Shown here piece by piece: positions 10,176 through 22,440 of a stretch of 64,000 nt of DNA. The position numbers were made by a program, and so were the translations under genes. Source of the DNA: Pseudisothecium myosuroides (lineage: Eukaryota > Streptophyta > Bryopsida > Hypnales > Lembophyllaceae); assembly GCA_951799445.1 (NCBI GenBank), contig OX637288.1:12774501-12838500 (forward strand), written 5' to 3'. The notes under the pieces are model-generated. The model worked only from the letters and a program-made list of their open reading frames with translations, did not search any database and was not told where the DNA came from. Position 1 is the stretch's first letter; each line of letters opens with the position of its first letter.

Positions 10176-13100
10176 GGCTGGGGATGTGCGTACCAATCTT
10201 TGCAAACAATCATATCTTGGTTCAGACTATAACACTATTTTTCTGTACCTGTTCCTACTCACGGGTAGCACCTTTTTATCTCAATTTAAATCTTAGCTTT
10301 CACCTGAGTAGACAGTATATTTGAGAAACCAATTGGATAGGAGTCCATCATTTGCATAGAAGAACAGAAGTCTGAAAGAATTGTAAATGCCTGTAATTTT
10401 TCAATGACGGAGTTATGTTCCTCACCATAGACCACGTCAACGGAATAATTTCACTTATAAATTTGATCTGCTGTCATACATGATTTCAGTATTGAACATA
10501 ATTTCTTGCAATATCTGGAAACCTGTAAGAAATGGCTTAAATGGTGAAATTGAGTGGATTTTCATTTTCTTTCTACAGAGAAATTCAAGGAACGCTTGTG
10601 GAGATTGGAGATAAGGATGCATTCCTTCATTGGTTCTCAGGACTGGATAGGCTCAATGGATCTTTGTTATGTGCTCAACAATTTACTTGGTGTAAGGTAA
10701 AGCCACCCATAACCAATCAAATAAGCAATTTTGGATATATCTAAAATAGTGCAATGCAAAGCAAATATTTTCCTATGTGTAAAGATAGAAATGACAAGAA
10801 TTGTAAAAAATTTGGTAATTTTATCACTTGAACTGAAATTACTATGAATTTGAAAGTCAAAAGTTGGTCTAGACCCATATCCAATGTCTAGACTATTCCA
10901 AAACTGCTCATTTAACCCCTAAAGAACCAGCATGCGTTTTTTGGTAGTATAGAAAATTTGGGCAGGTACGTGCAACTAGAGATTTTCATATCATGGGCTG
11001 AAATTTTAATAGAAGGTGGGGACAAGGAATATCTTTCATATGCACTAAATTTCATGACATTTGGAAATAGGAGTCAAAAATTATGGCCTAATATGTTTTT
11101 TTTGTAACTGGGCAGTCCAAGCAGATTAGAAAAAATCACTTTTTTTGAAAGCGAAAATTTGAAATTGGTTTTCTAGAGTTATATATACATGGAAAGCTTT
11201 GAATCATTCCATTTCGATCAATGAGTCAAAAATTATGAGGAGTTTTAGTTTGCAAGCAGTTATGGATTCTCTACTCTAAAATAAACTTTGAAGTCATTTA
11301 TTTCACTCAATTTTCAATATTTAAAAAAAAAAAAAAAATCATAAGATGTAAATTGTTTATAACAACATTACAACCATAGGAATTGACATTTTTCAGTTCT
11401 AAAATTCAATTCTTAACAATTTAGTATTTTGAATCATTCTCTACTTCTTTCTACTTACTATTTTTTTCCTATATGTTGTACAATTCCAAATGACTTGAAA
11501 ATTTTTAAGCATGTAAAAAATTTGTTTAGAAAAAGAATCCAAAGAAGCACCACCATTTTGAATGACTTTTCATAGAAAAGTGAGCTTGTAAAGTGCAGCT
11601 GCCCAGTTTTTCGCAGGGCCCGAATTTTTTTTTTTTCAATTCAAACGCTAATATATTGCAATCCACAAGGTGGAAATTTCTGAAATTTTGATCTACATCT
11701 TTTCAAACTAGTGTATTACAAGATCCTACGGTTATATGTGTCAAAAAAAGTTTTTTTTCAAAAATTTGGCACTTGTATTGAAAATGGCAGTTTGTGAGTG
11801 GTTTGAAGAAAAACATAGTCATGGAACTTTAGGGGTTAAGAGACTACTTCTTGTTCACTTTGGCACTCTAAATCAAGCACATGGTCATGAAAAAAATGGA
11901 GGAATTGATGTTTGGAACCCAAGAACTCATGGTTGGAAATTAGTTAGAGCTTCTCATGAATTTAAAACACCCTATTGAATGTTGATAGGACAGTGGTTGG
12001 TAATGGGCGGCTCAACCTTAAGCATATCTTAAATCTAAAGTGCTTGAACTAAAATAAAAAATGCACTTTGGAAGCTGTCAATCAATTGTAGGAACCTGCA
12101 AATTATATCTATTGTTCAGAAATGTAGGGCTTGGTTTCTTTTTTCCGAGCTTTTTTCTATTGGTAATTTTTGATGGATTCATAAATGGTTTCTAAATGAT
12201 TTATTTTTGAAACTTTTATTTATTTATTTTTAAACTAAATGATTTATTTGAATTCCTAAAGACATGGAAGTTGCCCCTTTTGGCCATTTCGGCTCTTGAA
12301 TATCAATCACCTTCAAGGCCAATATTACGATAAGTCTTTGAAGTCTGGATGCTGTGGAATTATTGCGTTCTTTCAATCTTATAGTTACTGATGATGTAAG
12401 CATCAATCTTGTACCTCCTGCAGATACTGTAACTTGTCAAGTCTTGGATGTGTGGAGTGGTGCAGACCTACCCAGCAAGTGTAAAGAACTAGCTCTACAC
12501 TTCAAGACCCAAGGTCCTCTGATAATGATGGGTAGGCTCACATTGTGCTTTCCTTTGATTTGCAAAATTTTATAATCCCTAAAGGACCAAGGGTTCATGG
12601 TTTAGAAAATAATAATTTAAAAAAAAATATATGGAGTACTTTTGATGGGTCCAAAATTCATATCACTAGAATCAAGGCAAAGCATTGCTTGTTTTGGTAA
12701 AAGTAGTATACAAATTTGAATAGAAGTAAGTCTCTATATGAGTTATTCAAAACTACTATACCCAATTTGAGCCTAGTTGTCCTTACTAGTTTAACCCCTT
12801 TAAGATGTGGAGACCCAGCCTGGGCCTCGGTTTCCAGTGTTTTACATTTTCGTGATGGTTCCTTTATATATTGGGTAAAATATGAAATTAGAAACATCTT
12901 GGCAAAGTTGTGGAGCAAATTATGAGATTAAATAAATAAAGGATAGAAATTATGCCTATATAAAGACCATGTTCTACGTATTCATAATGAATACAAGGTC
13001 TTTCTTGTACAAGGCTTCATGTCAGGTATACTATGCTTGGAAAGTACGGATACATCTTTGGCTACCGGCAAGAGCAGTTGGGAACAATTATCCTATGCGC

Positions 13101-13200
13101 TTCACTGTGTTGTAGTGGGTGGGTGTTGGCAAGCAAGTTTTGTCTTGGATTCTTCAATCAACTTGCTTGAGCATGATGACAAATTTTTTTATAAGGTAAT
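10176..13200 (+). pseudogene. Decayed Ufm1-specific protease (UFSP) exons
   Basis: UFSP is the cysteine protease that matures Ufm1 and removes it from targets. Exon-like pieces appear in family order on the + strand. 10176-10264 encodes GWGCAYQSLQTIISWFRL, the catalytic-Cys box, then an in-frame TAA. 10579-10696 encodes REIQGTLVEIGDKDA and then, one base out of frame, SFIGSQDWIGSMDLCYVLN. 12424-12531 encodes TVTCQVLDVWSGADLPSK and then KELALHFKTQGPLIMMG. A further weak match near 13095-13195 reads GGCWQ...HDDKFFYK. Splice-like borders (TTTTTAG, TTCTACAG, CTGCAG, GTAAAG, GTAGGC) are kept. The nonsense codon, the frameshift and the lack of a DPHYTG box show it is dead. The family call rests on my memory of UFSP sequences and is fairly firm for the first three exons. 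Confidence 0.7.
10912..11839. mobile_element. TTAA-flanked element with CCCC-start termini
   Basis: The element starts TTAACCCCTAAAG and ends CTTTAGGGGTTAA, a 13-bp perfect terminal inverted repeat including TTAA at both ends. It lies between two UFSP exons, so it probably inserted in an intron. It has no transposase ORF. TTAA target duplications with CCC/GGG ends are the hallmark of piggyBac-like elements; assignment here is inference from the ends only. Its right part (about 11640-11810) resembles, on the opposite strand, 36670-36810. Confidence 0.65.
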
Positions 13201-13696
13201 AGGAATTTGAAAAGAAATAAATTTCATCTCGTCACATACCCGCTTCTAATTCACATGCTTGGTTCACTCAATTGAAACCCAACAATATTTTTGGGGATGT
13301 CATGAACCACCATTTCGCTTCACCTTTTAGAAGATGAGAATTATAAACAATGTGTATAAATTTACAAATTCAAAAGTATTAGTATTCCGGGTTAAATTAC
13401 AACTATCAACTAGGGAGTTTTAAGTTATTTAACAATGAAAACGTTGGGAACTTAGGGTGAAAAAATAAAAATTGCAATTAGGAGAAATTAAAGGGAAATT
13501 CTAGGAAAAAAATAGAGTGTTAAACTAAAATTACTTTAAGCAAGATATTTTTAAGTAAAGTAATCAAATTAGGCAAACAACAAAATGGCAATAAAATGAA
13601 ATATGAAATAAAATGAAATAAAAATAAAAAATGAAAGCAAAAAGATAACAAACAAACACAATAATAAACCAAAATGAAAACAAAATACTATGGGTA
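13201..13696. other. AT-rich intergenic stretch, nothing recognised
   Basis: A-rich sequence with AAATGAAATAAAA runs around 13560-13680. There is no ORF of note and no repeat structure beyond simple low complexity. Confidence 0.5.
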
Positions 13697-14072
13697 GGAA
13701 TTGTGTTCAATGTAGGACTTTAGACCTAATTTTGGTATAGTAGAATAACTTTTTTCAAATTAGTTTGAACTACAAGAAGTTGAAAAATCATGCTAAATTT
13801 CATATCCAAAAATCCGTTTGAAATTTAGATCTACCAAAAAAAAGTTATGGACAAAATTAAGAGAGGGGTTGGAAGGGACATTTTCTTTGACATTTTCAAA
13901 CACCGTCTCTGAATTTTGTCCATAACATTTTATTGGAGGCTCAAAATCACAAACGGATTTTTGGAGATGAAAGTTAGATTGATTTAACAACTTTTCTAAG
14001 TCAATTTTTTCTGAAAAAAGTTATTTTACTATGCCAAAATCAGGTCTGAAGTTCTACTATGAACACAATTCC
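13697..14072. mobile_element. Second foldback element of the same family
   Basis: An inverted repeat with outer arms GGAATTGTGTTC (13697) and GAACACAATTCC (14061). Inner landmarks AAAAATCCGTTTG, AGTTATGGACAAA and their complements are shared with the element at 9120-9755. The arms have diverged more than in the first copy, suggesting an older insertion. It has no coding capacity. Confidence 0.8.
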
Positions 14073-14230
14073 TTTGTCTTGACAATGAGTGGTCAAGCTC
14101 TCATCTTCAAATTGTCCCATACCTTTTGAGGATTCATGCCGGACAATGAATTTCATTATAAAAACTTCCTCTCCACTCCACATCTTTCCATTGAATTTCC
14201 TTCAATGTTGTGTTTGCATTTTCTCTTGAA

Positions 14231-14445
14231 GTGTATCGTTGTTTCCCTCGGAAAGGGAGCAACCATGCCATCGAGAAAAAATTCAAACTACAAGATTATA
14301 TGTGAATTAACAAATATTCTCTCTTAGAATATTGTGGTTTTCATTTTTTTTGGAAGGATATTGTTGTTTCCTCCGAAAAGGAAGCAGCCATGCCATTAAG
14401 GAAAAATTCAAACTACAAGATTACATGTGAATTAGCAAATAGGAT
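14231..14445 (+). repeat. Diverged direct duplication, about 125-bp period
   Basis: Two diverged copies start near 14231 and 14355. Both run through GTTGTTTCC, AGCAACCATGCCAT or AGCAGCCATGCCAT, and CAAACTACAAGATTA to a final ACAAATA or GCAAATA. Function unknown. Confidence 0.75.
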
Positions 14446-14916
14446 TTTTTTTTGAAGTTAGAAGCTTTGATTCATTTTATATTTTTGTGACAACCTAGGT
14501 TTAGGGTTTAATTTTTTTTTGGTACAACCTAGGTTTTGAATTTTTTCCTTTTTTGAAACAAGGCATTGTTTGGATTCATTTTGTATTTTTGCGTGAAGTG
14601 AGGTTTTGGATTCTTTTTCATTATACAAGTGATATTGATAAGATTCATTATGTGGTTTACTTTAGGTAATTTGTATTATTTTTTTAAACTAGAATTGTTT
14701 GAGACTTTTCAGAGTTCAATAGTGATATTCAACATTTCCTTCAAATTTTATTGATGATTCAAAAGTTCATTTTAGAAGATGTTTTTTAGAAAATCATATA
14801 TATTTATGTTTTACTTGTTATTATTTGAAGAACACTTCTTTTTTGAATCCTAAAATTTTTAGTTTCTATTTTTTTATTTTATAAAATGTTAGAGGTCGGA
14901 TCAACGTTGCTAGGAA

Positions 14917-14966
14917 GCGAGCGGTGAGCGGTGAGCAGTGAGCGGGAAATAGTGAGCGGTGAGCGG
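14917..14966. repeat. GAGCGGT microsatellite
   Basis: About six near-copies of a 7-8 bp G-rich unit (AGCGGTG) occur in otherwise AT-rich DNA. Confidence 0.8.
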
Positions 14967-15109
14967 AGATCTTGGATGAGAAATGGGAAAATAGAATATA
15001 ATTTGAAAATTTTTAGAATAAAATTGACTGAAATTTTGGAAATTATTTGGTGAAGGTTCCAAATTTTTTATTGAATGTGGACAAAATTTTAGATTAAAGC
15101 ATAAGGAGG

Positions 15110-15500
15110 AAAATATTTTGATGGAAAAAGTGGATGGAAGTTGATGAAAAATTAGGGTGAAAGTAGATGAAATATTCGATAACAGTAGATGAAATACTAG
15201 ATGAAGAATAGGTGAAATATTGGATGAAAGTAGATGAAATATTGGATGAAAAGTAGATGAACTACTTCATGAAAGCTGGCTTGTCCTTGTGCAGGGGTTC
15301 CTTGAAAAACAGTTGAAAAATTGGATGAAAAGAGATGAAATGTTGGATGAAAAGTTGGTGAACTATTAGACGAAAGTAGATGAAATACTAGATGTAAGTA
15401 AATGAAACACTGGATGAGAAGTAGATGATATACTAGATGAAAAATAGATGAAATATTGGATGAAAAATAGGTGAAATACTAGATGAAATCTTTTCCAATA
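15110..15500. repeat. Degenerate ATGAAATA-type minisatellite
   Basis: Many irregular copies of a unit of about 15-20 bp built on GATGAAATATTGGATGAAAA, with AGTAGATGAAATACT variants. Purine-rich on the + strand. No coding signal. Confidence 0.75.
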
Positions 15501-16039
15501 CAAGTTCTGCCATTCCTTGAATAAACAAAGATACAACGCTATGAAAATAAAAAAATGGGTGACACAATTCCATTGCCCCGCACCAATGAATTTTTCTAGA
15601 TGATGGGACCTATGACCGCGGATTTAGGGGGACCTATGATAGTTGTTTAGGATTTAGGATTATCTTACACGCATAGATCAATAGAATTAAAATACGCCTT
15701 TTACTGTGGAAATATAGAGCACCTTCAAGGTAGACCTCTGTGTTTGGGTGAGGTTTAGGCGAAACTTCAAATTCGGACAACACATCACTTGCTTCATGTG
15801 TTGGCCGTTGGGTTCAAGGTGTCGTCACAATGCCAAAGACTAATAAAACATATGATGGGTATGACCTCATGCAGGGGAACATTATGCACAATACGATGAT
15901 GCTAGAAATAATTTCTGAAGGGGTGGGACTAGGTCCGATAAAATGCAAGTACTGGCCCTTTTAGTCTCAGTACATTTCTGTTCATGATTTAAACAAACAG
16001 AGGCCGAGTCTTGGAATGCCAAAAGACAAGCTAATTTGA

Positions 16040-17493
16040 TTCCAAATGATTCAGTACCCCGCTAAGAAGCACTTGCTTCACTTCATTGAAACTGAAACTT
16101 GCCACATGAATGAAGGCCTTCGATGTAGATTGCAGATAACGGTGAAAACAGAATAAACATGCTTACAGTTTGTCCACGTTTCCCGCTTGCCCAAGCACTT
16201 GAGCTTCATTTCCTTGAAATTCGGACAGGTGCAATCCGGAAACAAGGATACAATGAGCATGTACTTTTCAAATCGAGGATCTACACCAGAAATGAGTGAC
16301 ACTATACAAACAAATCCAAGGTAGGGAACCATTGTCACCCTTTCAATACATGCATTTAGAGTTAGGGCCGATGCACAATTGTTCTGGTGCTTTACAATTG
16401 GGGCCTTCGGGTTGCGACGGACAACCTTCTGTGCTCGAATTGTGGGATGTTCATTTGATGAAGACGGAACAGGGTAGGCACGGACAATTTCTATGCTAGC
16501 TTCTCCACCAAACAGTCTCCAGGGCGAAATGAGTTCATACTGCAGAAGTTGAAAGCCTGCCACTTCCAAGGCCAAAATCTCGGCCTTCGATAGTTTGGTG
16601 CCCATTTTCACTGGCCAAATGGCCGGAATGGGTGGTATTGATAACACCCACTTCCACCATGTACCTTTCACACACCGTTCAATGTCATTGTTGCAAAAGA
16701 AAAATTGCATACGGTCATGCCAATTTTTTTTGTAATTCACCTTCATACCTGTGTACGTTGGCGCTGTGGTAGCAATGTTGTTCTGAACTATTTGTACTGT
16801 GCACTTCTTCTTGGTAATTGCTTGCAGTGCGAAGCATGCCTTGGATGATGTTTTCGGTAAACGTGCTATGTGCCATTGCCCCTCGTTGCACATGGTCTCC
16901 TGAATAGCTGACACATGAGTTGAGCTTGGAGTACTACTTTGGCCTCCAATGTCCTCATCAAACGCTATCAATGGAGGGTCCACATCCGCACTTAGAGAAA
17001 CGTCCTCCAAAATTGTGTTCAAATTTGATACAGTCTTTGTAGCTCTCCTGGACTGCGTTTGGATGCGTTGATGGGAGAAATTGACTTTGTCTGGTCTATG
17101 CGAGTCATACTCGCACCCAAGTGGCATGTCCACCTTCTTCTTCTGAGATCCAAACACTTCTTCGCCTTCAAATTGAAGCTCTCTATTGAAGAATTTTTCT
17201 ACACTTGGAATGTTTGAAATAGCTTTGGTAAGTGACTTTAGATTGCCCGTTTGTTCGGCAGAACATTGGGCCACGTAGAGCATGAGCTCTTCCTTCCCCG
17301 GTCCCGTACCGGCTTCATTTCCTTTCAAGAATTGGTAATACTTGACCATTTGCCTGAACGCTCTGACAAAATCGTCTACCGTGGCGATGTAAAGATCGTT
17401 CCCCCAATTTCCAGATTGTTGAAGCCACTTGTTATGTATAGTCTCCGCGAGGTTATAAGATGGCATTTTTGCTAGCTCAGACTCGCTGAGATC
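16040..17493 (-). pseudogene. C-terminal part of a Mutator-like transposase with SWIM zinc finger
   Basis: This part probably gives DNA-binding capacity to a MULE-type transposase. An open frame of 462 codons begins MPSYNLAETIHNKW at 17466. The frame continues upstream to a CTTTTAG acceptor at 17494-17500 (adding DLSESELAK), so this is an internal exon and that Met need not be the start. Near the C-terminus is a SWIM-type zinc-binding pattern, CTCPNF...WTNCKHVYSVF (CxCx(n)CxH). The frame stops at 16078, but the next frame continues SFSFNEVKQVLLSG, so one indel near 16095 cuts off the natural end. The N-terminal catalytic part lies 5.3 kb upstream on the same strand at 22814-23323. The SWIM finger is seen directly; its link to the upstream transposase is inferred from strand, order and spacing. 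Confidence 0.7.
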
Positions 17494-19800
17494 CTAAAAG
17501 AAAATAGACAATACACCTCAATAAATTTCAAGGATATAACCTACTGTAGAACCCTAGTTAGTACCAAGAGGATCCTTGAAGGTAGAATTGCCATGCCTCA
17601 ATCGTACACTTTTTGTACTGCACTCCACAATTGCACTACAAAGAAATATAAGTGTTCCAAGATGGAGTCCATGTCTACACCCCTCTCGGTACCGAGAGGG
17701 ATCTTCAAGGTACCACAGCCATGCACAAGTCACCGATTTTTGCCTATTGCAGACAAAAATTGGTGTAAAAAAAAAATGAAAAAGTTGCAAGAACAAGCTT
17801 GCCCTATCATCCATCTTGGTATCAAGACGGGTGATAGAGATTTGAACACCATGCAACATTCACACATTTCGCCCTAACGAAGCCAACAAAGATTTCCGAG
17901 AAAATGGTAAAAGTTCTAAGAGCGTGTTCACCCAATGAATCCTCTTGGCGTCTACAAGGATCTACAATGGCTACCTGCTGTTCATCGAGTTTGAGAGCAT
18001 TACAAATTATGGTTATAGAACCTGAAGGAAAATAAGGACACCGAAAAATTCAATAAGATACAAAAACTCTGGATATTTTTGAAATGAAAACCAAGAGGAG
18101 GAGGACTTACAAGTTGCATTATGTGAGCTCCCAATTTGTCACTTGGGACTCGTGGATTTCTTCTTTTTGAAATTTACAATTTAAAGTTGATAAAAGTATA
18201 CAAAAAGCCATAAAAAGAGTGTAGAACCAGAATAGGGTTGTGTCATACCCATTATAGTATTTGGTCTAGATTTATATTTATACTTAGAATTCCCTCAAAT
18301 TTCGCCTAAAAATAAAATATAAATAATGAGATAGCGAGATCTAGAGGATTTGAGATACATAGCCGCAAAAGGGCTACATCCCACCATGAATATGGCAATT
18401 CATGGCTAGTACGGTCCAAGGAATCCATAGCAAGGCCCATAGGTTGGGTCCTAGAGTTAGATTTAGAATTCCCCATTAGATCGACGAATTCCCAAAATCC
18501 CGATTATTAGCATGCAAGAGCCACTAACGCAAGAGGGCCCATAGAGGAATCTACAGCCCAAGGATGATGTTCTAGGATAAATCCCATGCCAAGAGTCCAA
18601 CGACAAAATCGATTCGCTAAGATTCTTTCATCTGCAAAAGATTCCCGCACCATCGCAAATTCAAGGAGATGGCCAGTTGTAATCTCCGCTGACCAATTGT
18701 GCAAAGTACGGAAACGCACCTACACATCTTTTGTGGGACTCTTTGAGAGGTTCCATGAAAATTCTCGGTATCTTCTGACTTGTAGAAGAACCTTTTTCAG
18801 GTGGTCAACCGTTCTAATCTCCAACGGGAATTTTGTGGAAATTACCCAGGGTATGATAAAATTTCACTAAAAATTATCGTAGCTTGTTTTATGTTAATAA
18901 TGCGCTTCATGAAGTTTCACGACATTCCGATAGCGGCAAGCACCCGAACCGGCGAGATTTTTCGAGAATTAACCATGTGACGGGGTCCCCGTGACGTTGA
19001 TCGGCATTTCGGGACCATATGATGGCGAAACAAAGTCAACCAAGAGTCATTTCCGACTCTCCTGCACCTACCGGAGACCTTAGGCTAGTTATTTTTCTCA
19101 AAATAGGAGACCCCCAAGATTTAGGATTTTACCATGACTTGATTTTTAAACTAAATTAGCCTATGGTAGGTTTTTGGTCCCGGTACGGGGGTTGAGGGAT
19201 TTAGGACCAAACATGGCGATCTGAAGCCAACGACGCAATCCGTTCAATGATTGGAGTCAATTTACAAAAGTTAGGATGTTGGTCTAGCATAGATGGTAGA
19301 AGTAGTTTTTTAGGGATTAGGATGAAAATCTTTAAGGATGAGGATGAAAATTCAAGTTGATAAGGTTATCTTAGAAATTTAGAAAGAGGAATGGGCTCTT
19401 TGAAACCTATGTAAGAGCCCCATTTCTCTCTCTAAAAGACCCCCAATTCTTGTTTTGGGTCCGTGGGTCCAAGTTATTTTGGATATTTTGGCATTTGCAG
19501 CCAAAAACCTCTACGGTGTTTTCAGAGCACTTTTGGCTCTATTGTTGTTGCATATCAAGCTTTGAAGGTCCTTGGGGGTCCTTCTATCTTGCCTTGTGTA
19601 TTCTTTGTGTATTCGTTGTGCCCTTGTTGTAAGTTAAGAGTCATTTTTATCCCTTGTTGTGCCCTTGTGAACTAACTTGTGAAGTTTAGGAGTTTTTTTG
19701 GCGTCTTGTACTAATCCTAAAGTCACCCCCTACCATACCTTGGCGATGCCGCTTTAGTGTGTGAATGATTGTGTTATCACGTTGTTCTAATTTGTGTGTT
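17494..19800. other. Non-coding spacer inside the MULE gene, possible retroelement remains
   Basis: No convincing gene. It contains a diverged duplicated stretch (around 17551 and 17690, sharing GAGGATCCTTGAAGGT / GAGGGATCTTCAAGGT) and a moderately GC-rich area at 18900-19250 whose style (GGGGTCCCCGTGACG, TTTTTGGTCCCGGTACGGGG) recalls long terminal repeats. No paired repeat was found, so it stays unassigned. Confidence 0.4.
17681..17700. repeat. Perfect 20-bp palindrome
   Basis: CCCTCTCGGTACCGAGAGGG reads identically on both strands. A shorter version, CTCGGTACCGAG, recurs near 49893. Possible protein-binding site or chance; no function is assigned. Confidence 0.9.
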
Positions 19801-19834
19801 TTCTTTAAGTACTTTTTTTACCTTCTTCTAACAA

Positions 19835-20190
19835 TTCTCTTGTTGAGTGGACCCCCCTCCGAGATGACGAAGCTTTGAACCTCATTTACATATTCCTTTA
19901 AGTGTTTTGTCCCACATTTTTCTAACATTTCTCTCGTTGAGTGGACCCCCCTCCGAGATGGCGAAGCTTTGACTCTGTTAAATGTGTTTTTTCCTTTATG
20001 TCTTCCACCTTCTTCTAAAGTTTTCTGTGTTGTATAGGCCCCCCCGGGACGGTGAAGCTTTGAACTTGTGACTAAGGCAAGTCCTATAGTGTGTGTTAAA
20101 ACGGTCCAGACGGCAAAACTTTGAACTCCTAGAGTGCCACAAAATCCTAAAGTTGGTGTTAAATTCAACTTTACGGCGAAGCTTTGAACC
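19835..20190 (+). repeat. Tandem copies around CGAAGCTTTGAA
   Basis: Two good copies of a unit of roughly 110 bp contain GTTGAGTGGACCCCCCTCC and GAGATGACGAAGCTTTGA or GAGATGGCGAAGCTTTGA. Progressively shorter and more diverged copies follow to about 20190 (GGTGAAGCTTTGAAC, GGCGAAGCTTTGAAC). Confidence 0.7.
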
Positions 20191-20314
20191 TCCCTAGTCT
20201 TTAGCTCCAAAGTTTAGTTTCCAAGACCTTTTTGGAAATGTCTAGAGTTTAGCTTCTAAGATATTTAGTGTTGTCAAGTTCCAACTTACCCAAGTTTAGA
20301 AAAAAATCCAATCT

Positions 20315-20415
20315 TTTCCTTAGTCTAGCCAAAATCAAGTTTCCTTAGTCTAGCAAAAGTCTAAGTTTTCCTTAGTCTAGCAAAAATCCAGTTTTCCTTA
20401 GTTAGCCAAAAATCC
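20315..20415 (+). repeat. Short TTCCTTAGTCTAGC tandem repeat
   Basis: Four copies of a unit of about 28 bp, CCTTAGTCTAGCAAAA with variants, directly adjacent to one another. Confidence 0.8.
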
Positions 20416-21499
20416 AGAACCAATAATCAGATCAGAACTAGACCAGATCAAGAATCAGACCAAATCAGAACCAGTATATAGAAGAAAAAAATTAATTAAT
20501 TAAAATTTAGAACCCGACCCCCCAGCCAGCCAGCCAAGTGGCCGGCCAGCCGGAAGGCCAGGCCTGGTTCGGAGCAGGTAGCAGTTGGAGGCCCAGCCTT
20601 CGAGCTTCATTTTTTGGACTTTTTTTTTGGTTTTTGATTCTCTCCAACAAAACAAAACAAAAGATGTTGGATTAACCTATTATTAGTTGGGGTTGGAGTA
20701 GGGGTTAGGGTCTAAAAAAGAAAGGGAGGAGGGAGAGAAGAAAAGTAGCACCACCATACCTGCACACAAGAGGAGTTCAACTCTCACCAACAAAAACCAC
20801 TCTACACACAATGGAGGAAGATTAGAAGAGAAAGGGATAAAGTAGAGGAGGAGGGGAGAGAGACGATCAATAGTGCCCTAGGCATAGGACTAGGTAGGCC
20901 TAGGAGGGAAATCTTAGGAATGCTTGGTGACTGTTAGACAAAAGATTAGTATGACAAAAAGTAAGAGTGTATAAGAGGGTAGGAGTCACATTAAAATTTC
21001 CTTGAAGTTTGAGACTATAGTGTAAGGCTCCATAAAAGTGTAGGTGGAATAGTACTAGTGTAGAAGGAGAGAAGGAGAAAGAAAAGGAAAGAGGAGGGGA
21101 AAGGAGGTTAGACCATTAAGTGTAATATTTTCTAAAAATTAAGTGGTGAGCTTGGAAAAAATCAAACAAAACAAAAGATTACTATGAAGCATGAGGATGT
21201 GCATGCGGACGTGGACGAGGTTGTCTCTGACACCGGCAACAAAGAGGTGAGTTTTTGAATTAATCTTTGGTGTTTTCTCTCTAAGTAGTGTTAATTTCCT
21301 TAATCATCCCTTCCATCACAATTAGCAAGCCTAGATTAGCATAAATTATAAGTTTAGATTCAAAAGTTATAGATTAGGAATAGAGGTTTCCGAAAACATA
21401 TTACATTTAAAATTTGGCTTTAAATTGACCGTGATAGGATAAGTTAAGCGGTAGAGGGTAGGATGGAGGAATGTGATTAAAACTTCATCCAAAAAGAAC
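20416..21499. other. Non-coding, low-complexity stretch
   Basis: It holds a CCAGCCAGCCAAG / GGCCGGCCAGCC patch (about 20522-20552) and a purine-rich AGGAGGGAGAG-type tract (20720-21110). No gene or element end was recognised. Confidence 0.5.
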
Positions 21500-22440
21500 A
21501 ATGGACGGAAATTAGGGATTCAGAATAGAAGGGGAATTTAGGATTAAAATTAGGGATTAATTAGCGGTTAAAAACTAGAGTCAAATTAAAGTTTTAATTG
21601 AAAAAATTAAATCCTAAGTCAAAATTTAGAGTTAACTTTGGGAAGTAAAAAGTTAGAGTTAATTTGGAAGTTTAATCTAGGGTTAAATTCTCAAGTTAAA
21701 TCTTAGTGTAGTTTAAAAATAAGAGTTCAGAGTTAATTAGGGAGTAAAAAATTAGAATAAAAAGTAAAAGTCAAGAGTAAAAATTTAGAGTAAATTTAGG
21801 AAGTAGAATTTAAGACCAATCTAGGAAGTAGATTTTAGAGTTAGAAATAGGAATTAAATCTTGAAGTTAGAAATTAAAAGTTAGAGTTAAACTTAGAGGT
21901 TAAAACTTAGAGTCAATCGTGGGAAGTAATTTAAAAAAAAATTAAAGTCTAGAGTTAAAATTAGAATTGAATTTAGAAAGTTAACATTTTAGAATTAATC
22001 TAGGAGTAAAACTATAGGATTAAATTTAGAAGTAGAAAGTTAAAATTCTAAAGTCAAAATAATTAAATTTAGAGGTTAAATTTTAGAGTTAATTTAGAGG
22101 TTAAACTTAGAAGTTAAAACTTGGAGTACAAATTAGATAATAGAATTCAAAGCTAAAAGTAAAAGTAGAAAATTAGAGGTAGAAGTTAAATTTTAGAATT
22201 AGTTTTTAGAAGTAGAAAATCTAGAGTCAAAAGTGAAAACGTAGAGTCAAACCTAGAGGTTAAAATTTGGGTTTAGTTTTAGAAGTAAAAACTTAGCGTT
22301 AAAAGCTAAAATGTAGAGTCAAACTTGGGGGTTAAGATTTAGAGTTAATTCAAAGGAGTAAAAATCTAGAGTTACATTTAGAAGTTAAAAATTAGAGTAG
22401 AAGATAAAATTTAGGGTTAGTCTTTTGAAGTAGAATTCCT
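21500..22440. repeat. Long degenerate TTAGAGTTAA / AGAAGTTAAA array
   Basis: Roughly 900 bp of irregular tandem units of about 20-25 bp built from TTTAGAGTTAA, TTAGAAGTAAAA and related words. C is nearly absent from the + strand. It looks like an old minisatellite inside the spacer separating the two MULE parts. Confidence 0.75.

Noticed and set aside
11736..11978. 80-codon ORF MCQKKFFFKNLALVLK
   Set aside because: It crosses the right end of the TTAA-flanked element and consists of low-complexity sequence in its first half; no gene support.
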